A stretch of 64,000 bases of DNA from Oscillospiraceae bacterium. Lineage in GTDB: Bacteria > Bacillota > Clostridia > Oscillospirales > SIG627. Below the pieces are notes generated by a model. It ran no database searches, was not told the origin of the DNA, and was given only the letters and a program-made list of their open reading frames with translations. Position 1 is the stretch's first letter, and each line of letters starts with the position of its first letter. The position numbers and the translations under genes were made by a program. Below are positions 24,518-34,259 of this stretch, piece after piece. Location: NCBI GenBank assembly GCA_015065085.1, contig SVQW01000001.1, positions 230,258 through 294,257 of the forward strand. The letters run 5' to 3'.

Positions 24518-25726
24518 ATGGAAGAACGAGTTATTCTGCATAGTGACTGTAACAGCTTTTTTGCAAGTGTAGAAGAAGCAATACGCCCCGAATTGAAGAA
24601 CTATCCCATGGCGGTTTGCGGCAGTGCCGAGAACCGTCACGGAATAATTCTTGCCAAAAATCAGCTGGCTAAAAAGTACGATATAAAAACAGCCGAAACG
24701 ATAGTGCAGGCAAGACGCAAATGTCCGGAGCTTGTTTTGGTGGAGCCCCACTATCATAAATACTCTGAATACTCTGCCGCGGTAAATCAGATATATACGG
24801 AATTTACCGATTTGGTGGAACCCTTCGGAATAGATGAAAGTTGGTTGGATGTGACAGGGAGTTATCTGATGTTCGGAAACGGTACCGAAATAGCACACCG
24901 ACTGAGAAATTGTATACGTAACAATCTCGGAATAACGGTATCGGTGGGAGTTTCCTTCAACAAGGTCTTTGCAAAGCTGGGAAGTGATTATAAAAAGCCG
25001 GACGCGGTTACCGAAATAACGCGCGGAAACTATCGTGAACTTGTGCACCCGCTTAAGGTTACGGAACTGTTTATGGTAGGGGGGAATATAGCTGATGAGC
25101 TGAGACGGATGGGAATAGTCACTATCGGAGAGCTTGCCATGACATCTAAGGATTTTTTGATTCACAAATTAGGTAAGCACGGAGCCACAATACATGATTA
25201 TGCCAACGGATTGGATTTTTCGCCTGTTGTGTCGATGTATTCTGCCGAAAAACCGAAATCCGTGGGCAACGGCATGACCTTCAAAAGAGACCTTGTGGAC
25301 CGCCGCGATATATGTGTTGGAGTTGCGGCACTTTCGGATATAGTCAGCACACGTCTCAGACATTACGGGCTCAGATGCCGTACATTGCAGGTGTCCGTGA
25401 AGAATTCAAATTTCAAAACAGTTTCAAAGCAAAAAATGCTTTCCGCTGCCTTGAATTCAAAAAAAGATATTTACGATGAGAGTATGTACGTTATGGACAG
25501 CCTGTGGAAAAGTGATGCTCCCATACGCAGTATAACCATTACCTGCACTCACTTATTATCCTTTTCATGCTTCGGGGAACAACTTGATATTTTCGGCACG
25601 CAAAACAGGACGGATGCAATACGTCGCCATGAACGGGTTGATGCGGCGGTTGATGAAATAAGACAGAAATATGGCAGAAGTATTATTTCTTTTGCTTCAC
25701 AGATAGTTAACGATATAGGGGTTTAG
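24518..25726 (+). CDS. dinB: DNA polymerase IV (Y-family, DinB)
   Basis: 402-residue error-prone translesion polymerase. HSDCNSFFASVEEA holds the first catalytic Asp, and EPFGIDESWLDVTGSY holds the paired Asp-Glu of the palm. Little-finger motifs follow, with KSVGNGMTFKRDL in the position of the family's K-S-x-G-x-E segment. The ATG at 24518 after GAGGAAG was chosen because it gives the standard N-terminus MEERVILHSDCNSFF; longer in-frame starts run back through the promoter. The C-terminus lacks an obvious beta-clamp QxxLF peptide, although EQLDIFG near residue 360 could serve. Divergent from the ATP-grasp operon. Confidence 0.94.
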   Translation: MEERVILHSDCNSFFASVEEAIRPELKNYPMAVCGSAENRHGIILAKNQLAKKYDIKTAETIVQARRKCPELVLVEPHYHKYSEYSAAVNQIYTEFTDLVEPFGIDESWLDVTGSYLMFGNGTEIAHRLRNCIRNNLGITVSVGVSFNKVFAKLGSDYKKPDAVTEITRGNYRELVHPLKVTELFMVGGNIADELRRMGIVTIGELAMTSKDFLIHKLGKHGATIHDYANGLDFSPVVSMYSAEKPKSVGNGMTFKRDLVDRRDICVGVAALSDIVSTRLRHYGLRCRTLQVSVKNSNFKTVSKQKMLSAALNSKKDIYDESMYVMDSLWKSDAPIRSITITCTHLLSFSCFGEQLDIFGTQNRTDAIRRHERVDAAVDEIRQKYGRSIISFASQIVNDIGV

Positions 25727-25787
25727 GTGATAGGCGGTGAAAAAAGTCGATATTTTGGCAATGCTGTAAAAATATTTATCATTTCTA

Positions 25788-25816
25788 TTGAATTTTTAAA
25801 TAAAGTGTGTTATAAT
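25788..25816 (+). promoter_or_regulatory. Sigma-A promoter of xpt
   Basis: TTGAAT (25788-25793), a 17-nt spacer and TATAAT (25811-25816). The leader is only about 35 nt, too short for a purine riboswitch. Confidence 0.78.
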
Positions 25817-25856
25817 GATGAAAAGTTTTAATTTTTTCTTGAGAGGTTCTTGACGA

Positions 25857-26426
25857 ATGGAGCTTTTGAAGCAGAGGATACTTAAAGACGGTGTTGTTAA
25901 GCCGGGCGGTATTCTTAAGGTTGACAGTTTTCTTAATCATTGCATTGATATAAGCCTTTACAACGAAATAGGCAAGGAATTCCGAAGATTGTTTCCCGAT
26001 GAAGGTATAAACAAAATACTCACCATAGAGGCATCCGGAATAGGCATAGCGTGCATTGCGGCTCAGTATTTTAATTGCCCCGTTGTGTTTGCAAAAAAAA
26101 CCATATCCAAAAATATTGACGGTGAGTTATTTACATCAAAAGTGCAGTCCTTTACAAAAGGCATTACATACGACGTTGTCGTTTCTAAAAAATTTCTTTC
26201 GCCTGAGGATAAAGTGCTGATAATAGATGACTTTCTTGCCAAAGGCATGGCGCTTGCCGGACTGGTGGACATATGTTCTCAGGCAGGTGCGGATATTGCA
26301 GGCGCCGGAATAGTAATAGAAAAGGTGTTCCAGAACGGCGGAAACAATATGAGAAAAAAAGGTATAAGGGTCGAATCGCTTGCACGCATAATTTCAATGG
26401 ATGACGAAAAGGTAGTATTGGAATAG
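25857..26426 (+). CDS. xpt: Xanthine phosphoribosyltransferase
   Basis: 189-residue type I phosphoribosyltransferase making XMP from xanthine and PRPP in purine salvage. The PRPP loop is KVLIIDDFLAKGMAL, and the N-terminus MELLKQRILKDGVVKPGGIL and the KILTIEASGIGIACIAAQYF segment match Xpt closely. RBS GAGAGG. It lies upstream of a nucleoside ABC importer, consistent with a purine-uptake-and-salvage unit. Confidence 0.94.
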   Translation: MELLKQRILKDGVVKPGGILKVDSFLNHCIDISLYNEIGKEFRRLFPDEGINKILTIEASGIGIACIAAQYFNCPVVFAKKTISKNIDGELFTSKVQSFTKGITYDVVVSKKFLSPEDKVLIIDDFLAKGMALAGLVDICSQAGADIAGAGIVIEKVFQNGGNNMRKKGIRVESLARIISMDDEKVVLE

Positions 26427-26431
26427 GAGAG

Positions 26432-26461
26432 TATATAAAAGCGGATTACCGCTTGTATATA
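26432..26461 (+). promoter_or_regulatory. Intercistronic stem-loop between xpt and the lipoprotein gene
   Basis: TATATA and AAGCGG pair with CCGCTT and TATATA around an ATTA loop and one A-G mismatch. It stands directly before the lipoprotein RBS. No T run follows at once, so mRNA protection or processing is likelier than termination. Confidence 0.55.
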
Positions 26462-26482
26462 AAAAAATTTTTGGAGGACATT

Positions 26483-27721
26483 ATGAACAAGAAATTACTC
26501 GCACTCATTCTCGCAACCGTAATGGTTTTCGCAATGGCATTTGTTTCCTGCACTCAGGCACCCGTTGACGAAACCCCTGTGTCCGGCGAAGAAAACGTCG
26601 GCGCAGAAACAAACACAGATGAGACCAACAACGAAGAAACTGCTGATAAGGCTGATTTCAAAGTCGGTGTTATTCACATCGGTAATCCTTCCGACGGCGC
26701 AGGCTACTCCTACGCTCATGACCAGGGTATCGTTGCTATGCAGCAGAACCTTGGCTTTACCGACGATCAGATCGTACGTAAACTCAACATCGCTGATGCT
26801 GATGCAAATGCTACCAAAACCGCTATTGAAGAGTGCATCGAAGAAGGATGTAACATTATCTTCGGTACCAGCTGGGGCTACATGAACACCATGGAAGAAC
26901 TCGCAGCAGAATATCCCGAAGTTATCTTCTCTCACGGTACAGGCTACAAATCCAATGATACCAATTTCAACAACTACTTCGGACGTATTTACCAGCCCAG
27001 ATACCTCTCCGGTATCGCTGCAGGTCTCAAGACCCAGTCTAACCTTGTTGGTTACGTTGCAGCATGGGGCGAAGAAAACGCTGAGGTTACCGGCGGTCTT
27101 GACGCTTTCGCTAAGGGTGTTGCAGCGGTTAACCCCGATGCAAAGGTATATGTAAAGGTTACCGGCTCTTGGTTTGACCCCACTCTCGAAGCAAATGCTG
27201 CTCAGGCTCTTCTCGACCTGGGTTGTGATGTTATCGGTCAGCACTGCGATACCACTGCTCCTCAGCTTGCAGCTGAAGCGGCAGGTGTTTGGGGCTGCGG
27301 CTATAACACAGACATGTCTAAGGACGCTCCCAAGGCTCACCTTACTGCTCCCATTTGGAACTGGGGTGTATACTACACTGCAGCTACCGAAGCAGCTATG
27401 AACGGCACATGGAAAGAATTCGGCAACTTCTTCGGCGGTCTGGACATCAACTTTGTTGATATTTCTCCTCTGTCCGAGAACTGCGCAGAAGGCACTGATA
27501 AGTACATAGCTTCCGCAAGACAGGCTATCGTTGACGGCAGCTTCGCAGTATTCGATGGCAAACAGCTTTCCTTTGATGCTGAAGGCAATGCAACTGTAAT
27601 CGACGAAGCTCTCGTTGACAACGCAGGTAACGAAATCGTTGCAGCAGGCGGCGCTTGCCTTGACGATGCTACTATCACCGGCGCTATCAACTGGTACTAC
27701 GCAAACGTAGAAAAGAAATAA
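26483..27721 (+). CDS. BMP-family nucleoside-binding lipoprotein (ABC importer)
   Basis: 412-residue substrate-binding lipoprotein. The lipobox is AFVSC with cysteine at residue 22, followed by an acidic Glu/Asn/Thr-rich linker, then the BMP fold from FKVGVIHIGNPSDGAGYSYA, with IIFGTSWGYMNTMEELAAEY and YFGRIYQPRYLSGIAAG. The family (PnrA, NupN) binds purine nucleosides. The start ATG follows TTGGAGGAC; an upstream in-frame ATG lies within the hairpin. Codon choice (ATC, CTC, TTC-rich) differs from neighbours and suggests high expression, normal for a binding protein. Followed by its ATPase and two permeases. Confidence 0.93.
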   Translation: MNKKLLALILATVMVFAMAFVSCTQAPVDETPVSGEENVGAETNTDETNNEETADKADFKVGVIHIGNPSDGAGYSYAHDQGIVAMQQNLGFTDDQIVRKLNIADADANATKTAIEECIEEGCNIIFGTSWGYMNTMEELAAEYPEVIFSHGTGYKSNDTNFNNYFGRIYQPRYLSGIAAGLKTQSNLVGYVAAWGEENAEVTGGLDAFAKGVAAVNPDAKVYVKVTGSWFDPTLEANAAQALLDLGCDVIGQHCDTTAPQLAAEAAGVWGCGYNTDMSKDAPKAHLTAPIWNWGVYYTAATEAAMNGTWKEFGNFFGGLDINFVDISPLSENCAEGTDKYIASARQAIVDGSFAVFDGKQLSFDAEGNATVIDEALVDNAGNEIVAAGGACLDDATITGAINWYYANVEKK

Positions 27722-27745
27722 TTAGTTTTGAAAAGGCAGGTCGCC

Positions 27746-29275
27746 ATGGAAAAGACAAATACGGCTATTGAATTAAAAGGTATACGAAAAGTTTTCGGTA
27801 ACGTAGTTGCCAACGACGAGGTAGACCTGTCAGTCAGGGAGGGCGAGATTCTCGCCCTCCTTGGCGAAAACGGGTCGGGAAAGACTACATTGATGAACAT
27901 GCTTTCGGGAATTTATCAGCCCGACGGCGGTTCTATTTTTGTCAATGGGCAAAAGGCTCATATCAATTCACCCGAAGACTCAAAAAAACTCGGAATAGGC
28001 ATGATACATCAGCATTTTAAGCTGATAGAACTGTTCAGCGGCGTTGATAATGTACTGTTGGGCAGTAATAAAGATAATTTATTTCTGACAAAAAAACGTG
28101 TTAAAACCGTAACTGAATCAGTCAAGCAGTTTGGCTTGAACGTTGATTTGTCTAAAAAAGTTTATGATATGTCGGTCAGCGAAAAGCAATCCGTAGAGAT
28201 AATAAAGGTCTTGTTCAACGGAGCAAAGATACTTATTCTGGATGAGCCTACCGCTGTATTGACTCCTCAGGAAACACGTGTTCTGTTTGATATACTGCGC
28301 AATATGAAAAAAAGCGGATGTGCGATAGTTATTATTACGCACAAGCTTAACGAGGTTATGGAAATAAGCGACCGTGTAACCATTCTCCGCAAGGGAAAGA
28401 GTGTTGCTACCGTAAATACGGCTGAAACCGATGCACAGAAGCTTACCGAACTTATGGTGGGACATGCGGTGGAGCTTTCCATAGACAGACCTGAGGTTGA
28501 GATTGAAAATAAATCCCTGTTTTCCGTACATCATCTGGTGGTAGAAAACGAGGAAAAGATAAATGCCATAAATGATATATCCTTTGAGCTGTACCGCGGA
28601 GAGATACTGGGTGTCGCCGGTGTCGCCGGAAGCGGACAGAAGGAATTGTGTGAGGCGATAGCAGGACTTCAGAAAGTCAAAAAGGGCGCAATTCTTTACG
28701 AAAAAGAAAACATAGTCCAGAAAACACCCCGTGAAATCATAAAACTCGGAATAAGCATGAGCTTTATTCCGGAGGACAGACTCGGAATGGGTCTTTCTGC
28801 TTCAATGGGAATACGTGATAATATGATGCTCAAGAATTACCGTTCTGCCAAGGGACCTTTTGTAGACAGGAAAACGGCATCGGCTCAGGCTAAGCGTGTG
28901 ATTGGACAGTATGATATTTCCGCTCCTGATATTGTGACCCCTGTTTCCCGTCTTTCGGGCGGAAATGTTCAAAAGGTTCTTTTGGGACGTGAAATAGAGG
29001 CAGAACCCAATGTTATAATCACGGCGTATCCCGTGCGCGGACTTGACATAAATTCATCTTACACCGTTTATAACGCACTCAATGACCAGAAAAAAAAGGG
29101 AGCCGGAGTTTTATTTATCGGCGAAGACCTTGATGTAATGCTGGAGCTTTGCGACCGTATAATGGTGCTTTGTCACGGCGAGATAACCGGCATAGTTGAT
29201 GCCAAAACCGCTACTAAGGAACAAATCGGATTACTTATGACCAATTCGGTAAAGGAGGGCACGGAAAATGAATAA
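27746..29275 (+). CDS. Nucleoside ABC importer, double ATPase subunit
   Basis: 509 residues with two ABC domains in the simple-sugar/nucleoside (NupO/RbsA-like) pattern. The first has Walker A GENGSGKTT, signature MSVSEKQSVEIIKVL and Walker B ILILDEPTAVLT. The second has GVAGSGQKE, LSGGNVQKVLLGREI and a degenerate Walker B, IITAYPVRGLD, as usual for this subfamily. The ATG at 27746 follows GGCAGG. It overlaps the first permease gene by 8 nt. Energises uptake through the membrane permeases. Confidence 0.94.
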   Translation: MEKTNTAIELKGIRKVFGNVVANDEVDLSVREGEILALLGENGSGKTTLMNMLSGIYQPDGGSIFVNGQKAHINSPEDSKKLGIGMIHQHFKLIELFSGVDNVLLGSNKDNLFLTKKRVKTVTESVKQFGLNVDLSKKVYDMSVSEKQSVEIIKVLFNGAKILILDEPTAVLTPQETRVLFDILRNMKKSGCAIVIITHKLNEVMEISDRVTILRKGKSVATVNTAETDAQKLTELMVGHAVELSIDRPEVEIENKSLFSVHHLVVENEEKINAINDISFELYRGEILGVAGVAGSGQKELCEAIAGLQKVKKGAILYEKENIVQKTPREIIKLGISMSFIPEDRLGMGLSASMGIRDNMMLKNYRSAKGPFVDRKTASAQAKRVIGQYDISAPDIVTPVSRLSGGNVQKVLLGREIEAEPNVIITAYPVRGLDINSSYTVYNALNDQKKKGAGVLFIGEDLDVMLELCDRIMVLCHGEITGIVDAKTATKEQIGLLMTNSVKEGTENE

Positions 29276-30383
29276 TCTGCTTCATCTTTCAAAGCGCCCC
29301 GACCTTACCAAAACACAGGCACTCCTGTGGTATATGATTGCAATTGTGTGTGCAGTGGCGGTTGGCGGACTTCTCATATTTGTATTGGGCCAGAATCCGT
29401 TTAACTATTATGTGGCTGTAATACAGGGTGCTTTCGGAAAATATATGTCCTTCAGAGGCTTTGTACGTGAGCTTATTCCGCTTCTTATCGCTTCTCTGGG
29501 TGTTTCTGTGGCATTCAAAATGAAGTTCTGGAACATAGGCGCAGAGGGTCAGTTTATAATGGGTGCCGTGTGTGCCTGCTGGGTAGGGCTTCAGTTTGGA
29601 AATGTGTGGAACCATTGGCTTCTGATGCTTGTCATGTTTCTTGCGGGAGTCGTGGGAGGAGGTATCTTCGGACTCATTCCCGCGTTCCTCAAATGCAAAT
29701 TCGGTACAAACGAAACCCTTATGACGCTTATGCTCAACTATATTGCCCTGTACCTTGTTCAGTGGCTTAGTGACGGCCCCTGGCGCGATCCCGAGCTTAA
29801 AGGATTTAGTAACATAAAGCAACTTCCTGTTGCGGCAAGAGTCGACCGCATTGGTAAGATAGACGTAAGCTGGATGCTGGCGCTGGTGCTGATTGTAGCG
29901 GTTTATGTTTATCTGCGCTACACTAAGCATGGCTATGAGATATCGGTTGTGGGCGACAGCCAGAATACAGCAAGATATGCAGGAATTAATGTTGGCAGTG
30001 TGGTTATGCGTACTATGTTTATCAGTGCCGCAATAAGCGGTATCGGCGGTATGCTTAAGGTGGCAGGCGAGGGAACGAGCTACACCCTCAGCACAGGTAT
30101 CGCCAATGGCGTAGGTTTTACGGCGATAATTGTTGCGTGGCTTGCAAAACTCAATCCTATCGGTATAACGGTAGTTTCTATCTTGTTCGCGACGCTTGAA
30201 AAAGGTTGCGGTGTTGCGGAAAGTAAATTTAAGCTGTCTGCGTCTGTTGCTGACATTGTACAGGGACTTATACTTTTTGTTATACTCGGATTTGATTTCT
30301 TTATGAGGTATAAGATTACTTTCAATCTGCCTGAAAAAAAGAAATCTTCTTCAAACAATAACGGTGGGGAGGAACAGGTATGA
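29268..30383 (+). CDS. Nucleoside ABC importer permease (NupP-like)
   Basis: 371-residue membrane permease with about ten helices. IGAEGQFIMGAVCACWVGL is the family's conserved coupling segment and GTNETLMTLMLNYIALYLVQW another. RBS AAAGGAGGG. It overlaps the ATPase gene by 8 nt and the second permease by 4 nt (ATGA), so translation is coupled. The tail is a charged Lys/Ser/Asn stretch. Confidence 0.93.
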   Translation: MNNLLHLSKRPDLTKTQALLWYMIAIVCAVAVGGLLIFVLGQNPFNYYVAVIQGAFGKYMSFRGFVRELIPLLIASLGVSVAFKMKFWNIGAEGQFIMGAVCACWVGLQFGNVWNHWLLMLVMFLAGVVGGGIFGLIPAFLKCKFGTNETLMTLMLNYIALYLVQWLSDGPWRDPELKGFSNIKQLPVAARVDRIGKIDVSWMLALVLIVAVYVYLRYTKHGYEISVVGDSQNTARYAGINVGSVVMRTMFISAAISGIGGMLKVAGEGTSYTLSTGIANGVGFTAIIVAWLAKLNPIGITVVSILFATLEKGCGVAESKFKLSASVADIVQGLILFVILGFDFFMRYKITFNLPEKKKSSSNNNGGEEQV

Positions 30384-31363
30384 ATACAATAATTAATTTT
30401 CTCTTTGCCGCAATAAAAGCAGGCGTACCTTTTCTTTACGGTACCACCGGTGAAATAATCACTCAAAAGTCGGGAAGCCTTAACCTGGGCGTTGAGGGCA
30501 TGATGTACATGGGTGCTTTTGTTGGTTTTTACGCAGGCTTTAAAACCGGCAGTCTTGTTATGGCACTGCTGGCGGCTTTTCTGACGGGTGTCGCCGCGGC
30601 ATTCGTGTTTGCGTTCCTGACTGTTACTTTGCAGGCAAATCAGAATGTGACCGGTCTTACTTTGACTATTTTCGGTGGCGGTTTCTCCGTATTTTTCGGC
30701 GAAATGATGATTAAAAACACGCAGGGCGGCAACCCTAAACTTTCTGAGGAATTGCTTTCGGCCCTTACTGAAATCAGAATACCATACCTCAGTGATATCC
30801 CGTATGTTGGCAAGCTTTTGTTCTCTCACAATATACTTGTTTATTTGGCTGTCGGAGTGGCTGTTGTATGTTGGATATATCTTAAATACACAAAATTTGG
30901 CCTTCAGACCAGAAGTGTAGGTGAGAATCCTGCTGCGGCAGACGCCTCGGGACTTAATGTTACACTTATAAAATATGCCAACATTATGCTTGGCGGCGGT
31001 ATCTGCGGCCTTGGCGGCGCATATGTTTCTCTCATCAACGGCGGTGGCGTGTGGAATAATGGCTGTGTAAACGGACAGGGCTGGATAGCGGTTGCTTTGG
31101 TTATATTTGCTTCCTGGTCTCCCGCAAAGGCTATATTTGGATCACTTGTGTTTGGTATGTTTACTGAACTGCAGATTCGCGCAAACGACTTTGCCAATGA
31201 ATTTTCGGTACTTTCATTTCTCAGCAATGTTCCCACGGCATTTTATAAAATGCTTCCTTTCATTATCACGGCGCTTGTCCTTGTGTTTGCTTCTGTGTCC
31301 AAAAAACGCGAGGGAAACCAGCCGACTGCCTGCGGTATCAATTATTATCGCGAGGAGCGCTGA
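30380..31363 (+). CDS. Nucleoside ABC importer permease (NupQ-like)
   Basis: 327-residue partner permease. SLNLGVEGMMYMGAFVGFYA is the family motif, followed by further helices and SWSPAKAIFGSLVFG. It starts in an ATGA overlap with the preceding permease and ends 3 nt before sfsA, so the importer and sfsA are likely one transcript. Confidence 0.93.
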   Translation: MNTIINFLFAAIKAGVPFLYGTTGEIITQKSGSLNLGVEGMMYMGAFVGFYAGFKTGSLVMALLAAFLTGVAAAFVFAFLTVTLQANQNVTGLTLTIFGGGFSVFFGEMMIKNTQGGNPKLSEELLSALTEIRIPYLSDIPYVGKLLFSHNILVYLAVGVAVVCWIYLKYTKFGLQTRSVGENPAAADASGLNVTLIKYANIMLGGGICGLGGAYVSLINGGGVWNNGCVNGQGWIAVALVIFASWSPAKAIFGSLVFGMFTELQIRANDFANEFSVLSFLSNVPTAFYKMLPFIITALVLVFASVSKKREGNQPTACGINYYREER

Positions 31364-31366
31364 GCT

Positions 31367-32062
31367 GTGACGTATAACAAAGTGGTAAAAGGTGTATTTG
31401 TAAATCGCCCTAACCGTTTTATTGCTGTTGTGGATATAGCCGGAAAAAGAGAACATGTTCATGTAAAAAACACAGGTCGTTGCAAGGAATTGTTGTTGCC
31501 CGGCTCGGATGTCGTTCTATTTGCTTCGGATAACCCCGGCAGAAAAACAAAATATGATCTTATCGCAGTGTATAAGAAGCGGAGAAATTTACCTCCGCTT
31601 CTTATCAATATGGACTCACAGGTTCCCAACGATGCAGTAGCTGAATGGTTGAAAGAGTGCGGAATGTTCTCGGAGTGCGCACAAATACGACGTGAAGTGA
31701 CCTATAATTCTTCACGTTTCGATTTTTATATTGAAGATGGCGAAAAGCGTGCGTTTCTTGAAGTGAAGGGTGTAACTCTTGAATCCGACGGTACTGCCAT
31801 GTTTCCCGATGCTCCAACCGAGCGTGGTGTGAAGCATATTAATGAACTTGTCAATTGTGTGTCTGAAGGATATATGGGTTTGATTTTGTTTGTTATACAG
31901 ATGAAAGGCGTAAATACGTTCACCACGAACGATATTACACACAAAGCATTCGGAACCGCATTAAGAAATGCTGTGGAACATGGTGTTAAAGTAATTGCAT
32001 ATGATTGTGATGTTACTCCCGACAGCATTAGACTTTCGAGTGAGATACCCGTTGAACTTTGA
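31367..32062 (+). CDS. sfsA: SfsA family protein (sugar fermentation stimulation protein)
   Basis: 231 residues, GTG start after GAGGAGCGC. The fold is an N-terminal OB-like part (FVNRPNRFIAVVDI, HVKNTGRCKELLLPG) followed by a nuclease-like core (SRFDFYIEDG, FLEVKGVTLE with acidic and Lys residues as in PD-(D/E)XK nucleases). E. coli SfsA binds DNA and affects maltose metabolism; the molecular role is unsettled. Last gene of the importer unit. Confidence 0.92.
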   Translation: MTYNKVVKGVFVNRPNRFIAVVDIAGKREHVHVKNTGRCKELLLPGSDVVLFASDNPGRKTKYDLIAVYKKRRNLPPLLINMDSQVPNDAVAEWLKECGMFSECAQIRREVTYNSSRFDFYIEDGEKRAFLEVKGVTLESDGTAMFPDAPTERGVKHINELVNCVSEGYMGLILFVIQMKGVNTFTTNDITHKAFGTALRNAVEHGVKVIAYDCDVTPDSIRLSSEIPVEL

Positions 32063-32093
32063 TAGAATTAATTTCTCAAAATTGAATTGGCTA

Positions 32094-32122
32094 TTGAAAA
32101 ATATTTTGTAATATGATATAAT
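32094..32122 (+). promoter_or_regulatory. Sigma-A promoter of fhs
   Basis: TTGAAA (32094-32099), a 17-nt spacer and TATAAT (32117-32122). Confidence 0.75.
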
Positions 32123-32163
32123 TGTACTAAAGGTTTTATAATTACGAAAGCGAGGTACTTGCG

Positions 32164-33831
32164 ATGAAAAGCGATGTAGAAATAGCTCTCGAAGCTAAAA
32201 TGCTTCCAATAGGTAAGGTTGCGGAAAAGGTTGGGATACTTGAGGATGAGCTTGAGTATTACGGAAAATATAAAGCAAAGATTTCAGATGATTGTATTAA
32301 CCGCCTTAAGGATAAAGAGGATGGTAAACTTATACTTGTTACCGCAATTAACCCTACACCTGCGGGCGAGGGTAAAACCACCACATCTATTGCTATCGGT
32401 CAGGCTTTTGGAAAACTGGGTGTTAATTCTATAATTGCGCTCCGTGAGCCTTCCCTTGGACCGGTTTTCGGCATTAAGGGTGGTGCAGCAGGCGGCGGAT
32501 ACAGTCAGGTGGTCCCCATGGAGGATATAAATCTTCATTTTACGGGCGATTTTCATGCAATCACAAGCGCAAATAACCTTCTTTGCGCGGCGATCGACAA
32601 TCACATTTTCCAAGGTAATGCGCTCAATATTGATCCTAAAAGAGTTATAATGAAGCGCGTTGTGGATATGAACGACCGTGCTCTCAGAAACATTGTTGTG
32701 GGACTCGGTGCACGTACCGATGGTGTTGTACGCGAGGACGGATTCAAAATAACCGTCGCCAGCGAGGTTATGGCAATACTTTGCCTTGCGGAAGACCTTA
32801 GCGACCTTAAAGAGAAGCTTGGTAATATACTTGTCGGCTACACATATGATTCCAAGCCTGTTTACTGCCGTGATCTTAAGGTTAACGGTGCGATGACCGT
32901 GCTTCTCAAAGATGCTATAAAGCCCAATCTTGTTCAGACATTGGAAAACACTCCCTGCATTATTCACGGCGGACCTTTTGCGAATATTGCCCACGGATGT
33001 AATTCTATAAGAGCTACAAAGCTTGCTCTTAAGCTTTGTGATTATACCATCACCGAAGCAGGTTTTGGTGCAGACTTGGGTGCCGAAAAGTTCTTTGATA
33101 TAAAATGCCGTAAGGGCGGATTGAAGCCCTCTGTCGTTGTGCTTGTAGCTACTGCACGTGCACTGAAATATAACGGTGGTGTCAAGAAAGAAGATACTTC
33201 CAAAGAAAACGTCGAAGCACTCAAAAAAGGTGTTGTGAACCTTGAGGCACATATCGATAATCTTAAAAAATTCGGTGTAAATATTGTTGTTGCCATAAAT
33301 CACTTCTACACCGATACCGAAGCTGAGCTTCAGGTCATAAAGGATATGTGCGAAGCCAAAGGCGTTGAATTCGGTCTTTCCAAAGGCTTCGCCGAGGGCG
33401 GAGACGGTGCTGTTGAGCTTGCTGAAAAAATTATCAAAGCGGCAAATAAGCCCAGTGATTTCAAAGTGCTTTATGACGATGAGCTTTCAATTAAGGATAA
33501 AATTTCCACAATTGCAAAAGAAATATACGGTGCAAGCAATGTGATTTATGAGGCGGCAGCTGAACGTGAAATCAAAAACATCACCGAGATGGGTAAAGGC
33601 AATCTGCCTGTCTGCATGGCAAAGACCCAGTATTCACTTTCCGACGATCAGACACTTCTCGGACGTCCCACCGGCTTTACACTTAGCGTACGAGAAATAA
33701 CGCTTTCGGCTGGAGCGGGATTTGTAGTGGCAATAACAGGTAAAATAATGACCATGCCCGGTCTTCCCAAGGTGCCTAGTGCGGAAATTATAGATATTGA
33801 CGAAAATGGCGTTATAAAAGGCTTGTTCTGA
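32164..33831 (+). CDS. fhs: Formate-tetrahydrofolate ligase
   Basis: 555-residue ATP-dependent enzyme making 10-formyl-tetrahydrofolate from formate, a C1 step used for purines and, in acetogens, in the Wood-Ljungdahl methyl branch. The P-loop [20 protein letters not shown] and the signature stretches [20 protein letters not shown] and [20 protein letters not shown] are intact. Length matches the family. No folD or other C1 genes are adjacent, so the window does not tell whether the organism is an acetogen. tsaE begins in the fhs stop codon (TGATG). Confidence 0.97.
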   Translation: MKSDVEIALEAKMLPIGKVAEKVGILEDELEYYGKYKAKISDDCINRLKDKEDGKLILVTAINPTPAGEGKTTTSIAIGQAFGKLGVNSIIALREPSLGPVFGIKGGAAGGGYSQVVPMEDINLHFTGDFHAITSANNLLCAAIDNHIFQGNALNIDPKRVIMKRVVDMNDRALRNIVVGLGARTDGVVREDGFKITVASEVMAILCLAEDLSDLKEKLGNILVGYTYDSKPVYCRDLKVNGAMTVLLKDAIKPNLVQTLENTPCIIHGGPFANIAHGCNSIRATKLALKLCDYTITEAGFGADLGAEKFFDIKCRKGGLKPSVVVLVATARALKYNGGVKKEDTSKENVEALKKGVVNLEAHIDNLKKFGVNIVVAINHFYTDTEAELQVIKDMCEAKGVEFGLSKGFAEGGDGAVELAEKIIKAANKPSDFKVLYDDELSIKDKISTIAKEIYGASNVIYEAAAEREIKNITEMGKGNLPVCMAKTQYSLSDDQTLLGRPTGFTLSVREITLSAGAGFVVAITGKIMTMPGLPKVPSAEIIDIDENGVIKGLF

Positions 33832-34259
33832 TGAAAAAAGAAATTGTTTGCAACTGTGTTGAGGACACGGAAAAGACTGGATTTGAAACAGCACGATTTG
33901 TCAGCGAGAATAGTATAACCTTTGTGGCGCTGTATGGCGGATTGGGAGCAGGCAAAACTGCGTTTGTACGCGGTTTTACATCTTTCCATGATAAAAATGC
34001 TGTTGTTATGAGTCCTACCTACAATCTTGTAAATGTGTACGGAAACATATATCATTTTGATATGTATCGCATTACAAACGAGGATGATTTGTATTCCATA
34101 GGCTTTTTTGATTACGATGACGGAAAGAATATTATCCTTACCGAATGGAGCGAAAACATTGAGTATGCTTTGCCGGACATATATTTGAAGGTCGTAATCA
34201 ATAAATCCGACGATTGCGCGGATAAAAGAGTGATAATTCTTGAAACGGTAGGTTTTTGA
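33831..34259 (+). CDS. tsaE: tRNA threonylcarbamoyladenosine biosynthesis ATPase TsaE
   Basis: 142-residue P-loop ATPase that works with TsaB and TsaD in placing t6A at position 37 of ANN-decoding tRNAs. Walker A is GGLGAGKTAFVRGF; SPTYNLVNVYG and HFDMYRI are family motifs. The start ATG overlaps the fhs stop by 1 nt and its stop overlaps the tsaB start by 1 nt. Confidence 0.94.
   Translation: MKKEIVCNCVEDTEKTGFETARFVSENSITFVALYGGLGAGKTAFVRGFTSFHDKNAVVMSPTYNLVNVYGNIYHFDMYRITNEDDLYSIGFFDYDDGKNIILTEWSENIEYALPDIYLKVVINKSDDCADKRVIILETVGF

Noticed and set aside
25817..25856. Purine riboswitch upstream of xpt
   Set aside because: The promoter is only about 40 nt from the start codon, too short for the aptamer.
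32284..33303. A 339-residue minus-strand reading frame opposite fhs
   Set aside because: Antisense to an unambiguous, conserved enzyme gene; no RBS or family motif.
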